The notes under the pieces: model-generated | Seen by the model: the letters and a program-made list of their open reading frames with translations, nothing else | Told to the model about the DNA's origin: nothing | Databases searched by the model: none | Assembly (NCBI GenBank): GCA_017745115.1 | Contig: JAGIAA010000025.1 | Span: 1-38,842, forward strand | DNA length: 38,842 nucleotides | Direction: 5' to 3' | Origin: Sphingobium sp. | Lineage (GTDB): Bacteria > Pseudomonadota > Alphaproteobacteria > Sphingomonadales > Sphingomonadaceae | Position numbers and translations under genes: made by a program | In this document: piece by piece, positions 32,793-38,842 of the stretch | Layout of the letters: each line of letters starts with the position of its first letter | How positions within the stretch are numbered: the first letter of the stretch is position 1

Positions 32793-35729
32793 CTACAGCT
32801 TGAACCGGACGCCCAGCGCGACGGTCCGCTCGAAAGCGAGGTATGTCGTCGGATAGAGCATCTCGTCCATTGCGCCATTGCCGGCATGCTCGCGCTGGTG
32901 GCTGTTGAGGATGTTGGTCACGTCAAGCGTCACGCTTGCATGTGAGTTGATCGAATAGCTCAGCGACGCGTCCATGTTGGTGCGCACGCTCGCCCACCGG
33001 TCTTGCGGCTGCGCGCCGCCGACGAAGTCTGCGATGCGGTACGGGCTGTTGTAAGTGTAGGACAGGCGGAAGGAGAGCCCATGCTTTTCATAGATCCCTG
33101 TCAGGTTCGCATGGAACTTGGGGACGTTGTTGAACGGCGCGTCGATGTAGGTCGCGTTGACGTCCCAGCCGAAGCCGCTCCAGAACCCCGGCAGGAAGTC
33201 CAGGAACTGCGAATAGCCAGCCTCGAGACCCTTGATCTCACCATTCTGGTAGTTGACCGGACGGCTGCGGGTGTAATTCAGGCCGTCCACGACGACCGGA
33301 GTGGCTTGGGTCTGGATGTAGCCCTTCACCTCCCGATAGAAGATCGAGAGGCCGATGTGATTGGCCTGACCCCAATAGTAGGTCAGGTCAGCATCGTAGT
33401 TGGTCGATTCGATCGGCTTGAGGTCGGGGTTGCCACTCGTGATCGTCCCGGCGAGGGTTGCGGTCGCGGCGCTGACGGTCTCGCCCGGATTGAGCTGCGC
33501 AAACGTCGGACGTGTGACCGTCTTGCTGAAGCTGGCGCGAGCATAGAGACCCGTCAGCAGCTTCAACCGCGCGTTGAAGCTGGGCAGCCACTGCGTGTCG
33601 GTCGTCGATCCAACCTTGGGCGAGTACACCAGGCAGGTGATGCAGGTGGCGTTCGCTCCCGCGCCCGGTGCCTTGGTCGGGTCGGCTGGTACATAGGTGG
33701 TCGTGAAACCGGCTTCGGTCAGCGTCGTCCTGATCATACGCAGGCCGATGTTGCCATCCAGCGTCATGCCATTGGCGAAATCGATGCCGTAGTCCAACCG
33801 GCCGTAGGCAGCGTTGGCGGTTTCCTTCACGTCGAAGTGGTTGGTGGGCACGAAATCCGGCGCGCCGCTATAGCCGAAGCCCTTGCGGATCGTCTCGACG
33901 TTGGTGAACAGCCAGTCAGGGTCCATGCTGACCCAGTTGCTGGTACCGTATTTTCCGCCGAAGAAACTACCCTGGAGCGGGTTCCACGCATCGGCGCCAA
34001 GGCTCGCGTACGACACGCCGCCCACTCGCGTAATGGCCGCCTGGTTAGTGTAAGGCTGCGGCGAGGAGCCGTTCCGGTAGGCGACACAGTACGGACTGTT
34101 CATCGCCAGCATGCGGTATTTGTTGAACGGGTCGCTACCGCCGGTGATGCCGGCGCCGACCACGCTCGCGCAATTGAGGCCCGTACCGCCTTGGTCGGAC
34201 GTGGCCTGGCGGCTGTTATAGCGATAGCCTGCGGCCAGCGACCGAATGAAGGATTGGCTCGGCACGGTGTAAGTGGCATCGATGCGCCCGGCGTACTCGT
34301 GGCCCTTGCGCGGATTGACGATGTCGTACCACTGATCGATGTAGGTGTTGGCCGGATCGGCCTGCGGATCGCCCGGCTGGGAAACGTAATACGCCCCTTT
34401 GCCGTCCGGGTTCACCGTGACGGTCAGGCCCTGCGGGCCAAGATTGTATTGCGCGTCGACAATGTGCGAGTCCGTACTGTCCTTCGACGTGGTGTAGTTT
34501 GCTTGGGCGGTGACTTTCAGATCGCTGGTAGCATCCCAGTTGAAGCCGCCCGCGATCTGGTGAGTGTCCTCCCTCGTACGGCGAGCCTGCATCGACGTCA
34601 GGCCGTAGCACCCGTTCGGCAGGACCTGCGCGACGTTGGTGCCGGGGAAAGGCTGCGTTCCGGCCGTGGTCGGGCAAGTGGTCATCAGGATGACGTTGAC
34701 CTGTGTGCCCGGCTCGGAGCGAAGTCCGGCGTAGAAGTAGTCGACATATGCATCGAAGTTGCTGGCGGGCCGCCACTGCAGCGAGGAGCTAATCGTGGTC
34801 CGCTTGATGTCGTTCAGCTGCTGATACAGCGTGATCGTGGCAGGATAGGCGACGTAGCCCGCCGGAACCCCGTTGGGCGGTGTTCCGACCGTGGCAGGTC
34901 CGCTCCCCGCACCGGTGACGGGGCCGCGGCTTTGCCGCCAGGTCGCGCCCTGGTTCACGAACTGATCCGTTCTGGCGTAGCGTCGCTGATAGGCCGCATT
35001 GACCAGGATGCCGATCTCGCCGATGCCCGTATCCCACCGGTCGCTCAGCAGGATGCTGCCCTGAGGCGAGACCTTCTTGATCAGCTCGCCGTACGTGCCC
35101 TTTAGGGTCCCGGCCACCTGCAAGCCCTTAAAATCGAACGGACGGTGCAGCGCCACGTTGATGACGCCGGCAATGCCGCCCTCCTGGTCGTCGGCCGTGG
35201 GCGACTTCTTGACGTCGACGCGCGCCAGCAGCTCGGCGGGCAGGTCAGGCAAGCTGATTGTGCGGCTAGAACTGGTGAAGATCTGGCGGTTGTTCAGCGT
35301 CGTCGCCACATCGGGGAGGCCACGAATCAGCACTGTGCTGTTCTCGACCGCAGTGCGCAGGATCGAGACACCGGTTACGTGCTGCAACGCCTCGACGACG
35401 TTGTTGTCGGGCAGCTTGCCGATATCCTCTGCGACGATCGATTCCACGAGTGCGGGAGCGGTTCGCCGTAGGTCCAGCGCGCTGCTGACCGAGGCGCGAA
35501 CGCCAGTGATGATGATCGCCTGATCCACCGTCGTATCGTCGTTGGCCTGGGCAGAACCTCCGGTCGCCGGTGCCGTCGCCCCGGGCTTCGCTGTCTGGGC
35601 TTGGTCCGTGCCGCCAGAGGCGGTCTGGGCGAAGGCCGGGCCCGCACTCAACGCAAGGGCCAAGGCTCCCACGCCAGCGTTCAAAAGGATGGATGCACTC
35701 ACACCGGTGCGCTTCTTTAATACTATCAT
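32793..35729 (-). CDS. TonB-dependent outer-membrane receptor 2 (Caulobacter/Xanthomonas type)
   Basis: A 978-residue TonB-dependent receptor with a signal peptide (LNAGVGALALALSAGPAFAQ), a low-complexity spacer (GATAPATGGSAQAND), the TonB box region QAIIITGVRASVSSALDL and a plug beginning APALVESIVAEDIGKLPDNN, VVEALQHVTGVSI. These words are those of the large receptor subfamily described from Caulobacter and Xanthomonas, frequently linked to carbohydrate or plant-polymer uptake. It ends in GVRFKL. The start has GGGGAGGC upstream. It is monocistronic, ended by the terminator at 32701-32736, and divergent from the RraA-like gene. It is not a close copy of receptor 1, judging by plug wording. 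Confidence 0.93.
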   Translation of the reverse strand: MIVLKKRTGVSASILLNAGVGALALALSAGPAFAQTASGGTDQAQTAKPGATAPATGGSAQANDDTTVDQAIIITGVRASVSSALDLRRTAPALVESIVAEDIGKLPDNNVVEALQHVTGVSILRTAVENSTVLIRGLPDVATTLNNRQIFTSSSRTISLPDLPAELLARVDVKKSPTADDQEGGIAGVINVALHRPFDFKGLQVAGTLKGTYGELIKKVSPQGSILLSDRWDTGIGEIGILVNAAYQRRYARTDQFVNQGATWRQSRGPVTGAGSGPATVGTPPNGVPAGYVAYPATITLYQQLNDIKRTTISSSLQWRPASNFDAYVDYFYAGLRSEPGTQVNVILMTTCPTTAGTQPFPGTNVAQVLPNGCYGLTSMQARRTREDTHQIAGGFNWDATSDLKVTAQANYTTSKDSTDSHIVDAQYNLGPQGLTVTVNPDGKGAYYVSQPGDPQADPANTYIDQWYDIVNPRKGHEYAGRIDATYTVPSQSFIRSLAAGYRYNSRQATSDQGGTGLNCASVVGAGITGGSDPFNKYRMLAMNSPYCVAYRNGSSPQPYTNQAAITRVGGVSYASLGADAWNPLQGSFFGGKYGTSNWVSMDPDWLFTNVETIRKGFGYSGAPDFVPTNHFDVKETANAAYGRLDYGIDFANGMTLDGNIGLRMIRTTLTEAGFTTTYVPADPTKAPGAGANATCITCLVYSPKVGSTTDTQWLPSFNARLKLLTGLYARASFSKTVTRPTFAQLNPGETVSAATATLAGTITSGNPDLKPIESTNYDADLTYYWGQANHIGLSIFYREVKGYIQTQATPVVVDGLNYTRSRPVNYQNGEIKGLEAGYSQFLDFLPGFWSGFGWDVNATYIDAPFNNVPKFHANLTGIYEKHGLSFRLSYTYNSPYRIADFVGGAQPQDRWASVRTNMDASLSYSINSHASVTLDVTNILNSHQREHAGNGAMDEMLYPTTYLAFERTVALGVRFKL

Positions 35730-36217
35730 GACAGCCTCCCCATCTGTCGGCTGAGCGCGTGCGCGCCCTTGATCCGGTTTGTCGGTTTGCCGAACGGTTT
35801 CTGCTTGAAACTATCGAAACCCGCCTATCTCGTTGCAAATTGTACTTTCGCGCCCACCGATCAGCGTCAGTTATCAGTCGGCTTTTCGTCGGGAGCCGTG
35901 GTTTGTGCCGGGGAAAGACATAGAAAACCGCTCGGAGAGGCGCTTTCCCGTCTATTTCAACATTATAAAGGGTAGCGGTTTGACGCAGAATGAGCGTGGC
36001 CGGAATGCCCTGCCGATGCGTTTCGGAGACGAATACGATAACGATAGTGGATCGCTCGTGGTGGTTCCGGGATCGGTTCGAATCCCGATATACTAGCGAA
36101 GCAGGCCAGGGTCTGCCATTTCGCCGGCAATCAGGCGTGCGGGATCAGCGGGCCGCGATCGGTGGCCGCAGAACCCTCTCGGCAACCCCGTCGCAAGTGT
36201 CTTGAAGGGAGCGAAGC
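35730..36217. promoter_or_regulatory. Divergent regulatory region, TonB receptor 2 / RraA-like gene
   Basis: A 488-bp gap. It holds a perfect 6-bp dyad CGGGAT-N8-ATCCCG (36068-36087) about 130 bp upstream of the RraA-like gene, a possible operator. An 87-codon open frame at 35833-36096 has no good ribosome site and no recognisable content, so I do not call it. Confidence 0.4.
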
Positions 36218-36913
36218 GTGATCGGAGTGTTGAAGGAAGCTCTGTCGCAGGTTTCAACCGCTTCAATTTCGGGCGCGCTGTTCAAACTGGGGCTTCGCAA
36301 CATCTGGGTTCGCGGCGCGCTGCCGGTGGCCAATGCCAACAATCGCCAGGTCGGCGAAGCCTTCACAATGCGTTTCCTGCCAATGCGTGAAGACCTCGTC
36401 GGACCGGCCGCGGCCAAGCTCAAGAATTCACGCGCCGCGATCGAGGCGATGGAAGCGGGTAGTTTCGCGGTGATCGACGCGATGGGCGTGACCGACGCAG
36501 GCGTGGCGGGGGACGTGTTGTGCGCGCGAATGGCGCGTCGCGAGGTGGCGGGCCTCGTCACCGACGGGGTGATCCGTGACATCGCTGGCGTGGAGCAATC
36601 GGCGCTCCCGATATGGGCCCGGGGAACTGCGTCGCCGGCCCCCGGCAACAGCCTGATTTTCATCGATTGGGGCCAGCCTGTGGCTTGTGGGGGGGTGACC
36701 ATCTTTCCGGGCGACCTGATCGTTGGTGACCGCGACGGCGTGGTGGTGATACCTCGAGCGCTTGCAGAGGAGGTTGCCGCCGAGGCGACCCAGATCGAGC
36801 GCTTCGATGCGTGGGCCTTGGCGAAGGTCCAGGCGGGCGAACAGTTGCCCGGTCTTTATCCGCCCAATGCTGAAAATCAGGAACGTTACAGGCGGGAAAC
36901 AGCCCTGCGCTGA
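36218..36913 (+). CDS. RraA-like / HMG-CHA aldolase family protein
   Basis: A 231-residue cytoplasmic protein of the RraA/4-hydroxy-4-methyl-2-oxoglutarate (HMG) aldolase family, whose aldolase members split 4-hydroxy-2-oxo-dicarboxylates to pyruvate with Mg. The signature is AGDVLCARMARREVAGLVTD, then G-V-I-R120-D121, where Arg and Asp match the substrate and metal residues. PVACGGVTIFPGDLIVGDRDGVVVIP (read in two parts) is the second conserved block. A C-terminal helical extension with LPGLYPPNAENQERY is present, as in the aldolase side of the family and unlike E. coli RraA. GTG 36218 is chosen for the GAAGGGA upstream. It may give the central-metabolism step of the pathway. Confidence 0.87.
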   Translation: MIGVLKEALSQVSTASISGALFKLGLRNIWVRGALPVANANNRQVGEAFTMRFLPMREDLVGPAAAKLKNSRAAIEAMEAGSFAVIDAMGVTDAGVAGDVLCARMARREVAGLVTDGVIRDIAGVEQSALPIWARGTASPAPGNSLIFIDWGQPVACGGVTIFPGDLIVGDRDGVVVIPRALAEEVAAEATQIERFDAWALAKVQAGEQLPGLYPPNAENQERYRRETALR

Positions 36914-36967
36914 GTTTCTGTCACGGTCAGCGTAGACATCTGAGCTGGGATGGTTTGCGCATGACGA

Positions 36968-38227
36968 TCATGGCTCGGGCTTGCGCGTGTAGCGCGCGAT
37001 CTGGCCGAAGGGCGCGACCTGCGATGTGAAGATGTGGCCGGCCGCGTCGGCGACGACGCCTTCGGCACCAGTCGTGCCCCGAAGCGGCGCCCACGGCGTG
37101 GGGTTGCCCAGCACGTCTGGAAGAAAGGCCGTGACCTTGCCTGTCCGGGCGTCGCCGACATGGACGCCGCGGATATAGGCATTGCCGGAGATCACGCTGG
37201 ACTCGGAATCGGCGGCATAGAGGACGTCCTGCTTGTCTATGTAGAGACCGCTTGGGCGGCCGAATTGCTTCCATTCGGCCAGCCGCTTGCCGTCCTGATC
37301 GAAGATGACGATGCGGGAATTGCCGCGATCTGCCACGAACAGCCTGCCTTGGGAGTCCATTGCCAGCGAATGGCTGCAATCGCTGGTCTGTGCGCCGGGG
37401 TCGTCGCACAGCGGCCATTCCTTGAGGTATTTCCCGGTGCTGTCGAACTTCACGATGCGATAGGGCATGTTGGTCAGCTCATGTCCGTCCGCTACGAAGA
37501 TGTCACCATTCGGCGCGGTTATGACGTCCGAAGGCTGATTGAAGTGGGTGCTGTCATGGCCGTACACGCCGGGCGTCCCCAGCTTCATCAAGAGCTTGCC
37601 GTCGGGACTGAACTTGAGAATCTGGTTCCCGTTGGGTGCCCGCTCGGCTGAAGGCTCCGCGCCGCGCCGCTGTTCCATGTTCGACTGGGTGTCGGCCACC
37701 CACACATTGCCTTGCTGATCGACCCATAGCCCGTGCGGATACACGATCATGTCCGCGCCGAAGGATCGCACAAACTTGCCGTTCTCGTCGAACTTCATGA
37801 CGGGGTCGACATGGCTGTTGAGGCAGCCGTTGATCTCGCACCGCCGTGCGATCCACACGGACTTGCCGTCCTTATCGATATCAATTCCGCTCGTCGCGCC
37901 GAGCTTGCCTTTGCCTGGCGGCATTTTCAGCCAGGTCTCGTCACGGTCATAGGGGTTCGGCAGGTCGATGTCTGCCTGGGACCGAAGGGACAGGTTGTAG
38001 TCGCCTTGGGGAATGCCGATCTCGAAGCCGGGGCAGCGGATGGCGGGTCCCTTGCACAGGGACGCCGCGCCGCTGCGGTATGTCGGCGCCGGCTGAGCAC
38101 CCGCCGGAGATCCGAAAATGTTCGCCATCGCCGCTGTCGTCAGGGCGGCTGCGATGCAGATGGTGTGGCGCAGCAATTGAGTTCGGGCAGTGATTGCCGC
38201 TTCGCTTTCAGACGTTGGACCGCGCAT
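36968..38227 (-). CDS. Exported NHL-repeat beta-propeller protein 2
   Basis: A 419-residue protein with a signal peptide (IAAALTTAAMANIFGSPAGAQ) and a six-bladed NHL propeller. Blades are visible as IDIDKDGKSVWIARR, VDQQGNVWVADTQ, TAPNGDIFVADGHE, MDSQGRLFVADRGNSRIVIF and VADAAGHIFTSQV. Cys residues near the N-terminus (SLCKGPAIRC and RRCEINGC) may form disulfides. Closest known relatives by wording are peptidyl-alpha-hydroxyglycine alpha-amidating lyase-like NHL proteins, but amidation activity is not implied. A strong GGGAGGGTG Shine-Dalgarno precedes ATG 38227. It converges with the RraA-like gene (54 bp gap) and is divergent from the second AMDase-like copy. Confidence 0.83.
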   Translation of the reverse strand: MRGPTSESEAAITARTQLLRHTICIAAALTTAAMANIFGSPAGAQPAPTYRSGAASLCKGPAIRCPGFEIGIPQGDYNLSLRSQADIDLPNPYDRDETWLKMPPGKGKLGATSGIDIDKDGKSVWIARRCEINGCLNSHVDPVMKFDENGKFVRSFGADMIVYPHGLWVDQQGNVWVADTQSNMEQRRGAEPSAERAPNGNQILKFSPDGKLLMKLGTPGVYGHDSTHFNQPSDVITAPNGDIFVADGHELTNMPYRIVKFDSTGKYLKEWPLCDDPGAQTSDCSHSLAMDSQGRLFVADRGNSRIVIFDQDGKRLAEWKQFGRPSGLYIDKQDVLYAADSESSVISGNAYIRGVHVGDARTGKVTAFLPDVLGNPTPWAPLRGTTGAEGVVADAAGHIFTSQVAPFGQIARYTRKPEP

Positions 38228-38617
38228 TTATCACCCTCCCACTTCGAATATTAGGCCCGGTCTTGACGACCTTTGACGGAGCATGCCCTCCGTGCCCGTT
38301 GTTGCTGATGTCAACTAGGGTCGGGCCGATCAGCATCGGCGGTACACTGTCGGGTATTCGTCGTCGCACACAGCCATATTTGACAGTAACTTTACCGCAT
38401 TGGCGGCGGGCATTAGAAATCAGATCTGTTTCCTGCCGCTCTTCCCAAGGAAATCACAGAATAAGCACAATTTTGGCCCGCGTCCGATCACGTTATCTGA
38501 TCGATTGGTCAGACAAGACGATTTGATGCAAAGCTACGATCGTCCCAAGGCATGCGCTACTTTCGTGACCTGATCATGGACCCTTCATAGGTTGCTGCGG
38601 GTTATTTATATTTGGCG
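38228..38617. promoter_or_regulatory. Divergent regulatory region before AMDase-like copy 2
   Basis: A 390-bp AT-richer gap without a gene. It contains an 18-bp imperfect dyad TCTGATC-gatt-GGTCAGA (38496-38513), a possible operator. The sequence shows no similarity to the region upstream of copy 1, although both share a short CTGATCATG word with the 21.15-kb MFS promoter region (38570 area). Confidence 0.4.
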
Positions 38618-38842
38618 GATTGATGACTGGAGGAAATCAGGTGGTGAGCGGGGCAGGGATGGCAGGGGTTCGTTTTGACGAGGACCGGTTTCCGGATGCG
38701 ATGGGTTGGCGAGCGAAGTTTGGGATTTTGACGCCTGCGCCGAACACGATCGTCGAGAACGAGATGCACGAGATGGCGCCGGCGGGTGTGGTGAACATCG
38801 TGAACCGCTATTATGTGCCGAACCAGAAGGTGCGGTCGGACG
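38618..38842 (+). repeat. Direct repeat, copy 2 (cut by the window end)
   Basis: Second copy of the segment at 22803-23027, offset 15,815 bp, same orientation, 221 of 225 positions identical. The left edge of identity is sharp at GATTGATGACTGG, just before the ribosome site. Confidence 0.97.
38641..38842 (+). CDS. AMDase/maleate isomerase-like protein, copy 2 (partial)
   Basis: The first 67 codons of a second copy of the gene at 22826. Every visible residue is identical to copy 1, with four synonymous differences (GGC/GGT, CCG/CCT, GCT/GCG, GGC/GGT). The conserved GGAGGA six nucleotides before GTG 38641 supports that start; the in-frame ATG at 38623 lacks a ribosome site in this copy, unlike copy 1. 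Whether the rest is intact cannot be seen. Confidence 0.88.
   Translation, partial: MVSGAGMAGVRFDEDRFPDAMGWRAKFGILTPAPNTIVENEMHEMAPAGVVNIVNRYYVPNQKVRSD

Noticed and set aside
33003..35105. 700-codon open frame antisense to TonB receptor 2
   Set aside because: No recognisable domain; third-position GC bias of the receptor gene explains it.
36061..36092. T-arm-like sequence GGTTCGAATCCCG, possible tRNA 3' remnant or att site
   Set aside because: No acceptor or anticodon arm upstream, and the sequence after it does not match the tRNA-Tyr 3' end; more simply a 6-bp dyad.
35833..36096. 87-codon frame between TonB receptor 2 and the RraA-like gene
   Set aside because: No Shine-Dalgarno, no family resemblance, lies in a probable regulatory region.
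1..38842. CRISPR array, transposase, integrase or phage gene
   Set aside because: No regularly spaced short repeats and no such protein motifs were found on either strand.

Overview
The window reads as a high-GC alphaproteobacterial chromosome, most likely a sphingomonad (Sphingomonas/Sphingobium/Novosphingobium group). This rests on the ctaD-ctaB-small ORF-ctaG-ctaE-DUF983-SURF1-thrC order, PEP-CTERM/PEPxxWA-CTERM surface proteins, large TonB-dependent receptors, an unlinked ccmA-ccmB pair and palindromic GC-rich intergenic repeats. Taxonomy is inferred from gene content and style, not from a marker search.

Left part (1-14.9 kb) is mainly housekeeping. A tightly packed, partly overlapping plus-strand run builds the aa3-type cytochrome c oxidase (end of ctaD, ctaB, a 45-residue membrane peptide, ctaG, ctaE, DUF983, SURF1) and ends in thrC. 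After a double-hairpin repeat come an RlmI-like methyltransferase, a SnoaL-like secreted protein (minus), a TPR periplasmic protein, ccmB/ccmA (minus), pterin-4a-carbinolamine dehydratase, an AlkA-type glycosylase (minus), a 2Fe-2S ferredoxin, two PEP-CTERM proteins flanking an L,D-transpeptidase (all minus), a lipoprotein, rlmB (minus) and tRNA-Tyr(GTA).

Right part (15-38.8 kb), starting just past tRNA-Tyr, looks like an accessory catabolic cluster. It has a LysR-type regulator with an N-terminal extension and two TonB-dependent outer-membrane receptors. A large set of exported enzymes follows: aldose 1-epimerase, two NHL-type beta-propellers, a cytochrome c-fused aldose/sorbosone dehydrogenase, an SMP-30 lactonase, a PQQ dehydrogenase and a small cytochrome c. 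It also has an ACS-type MFS transporter, an orphan ModA-like binding protein overlapping a GlcG/HbpS protein, an RraA/HMG-aldolase-like protein, and a protein of the arylmalonate decarboxylase/maleate isomerase fold. The last gene occurs twice: complete at 22.8 kb and again at the right edge (38.6 kb, cut by the window end). The copies are 98% identical over the visible 225 bp and differ only at synonymous third positions.

A reasonable working model, by inference, is uptake of a sugar-like or polyhydroxylated substrate through the TonB receptors. Anomer interconversion and quinoprotein/cytochrome c oxidation would follow in the periplasm, then lactone opening by SMP-30, import of the acid by the MFS carrier, and cytoplasmic cleavage or isomerisation by the RraA-like and AMDase-like proteins. 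The substrate cannot be read from the sequence. The AMDase-like protein lacks cysteine at both positions used by characterised relatives, so its chemistry is open. No CRISPR array, transposase, integrase or phage gene was seen.
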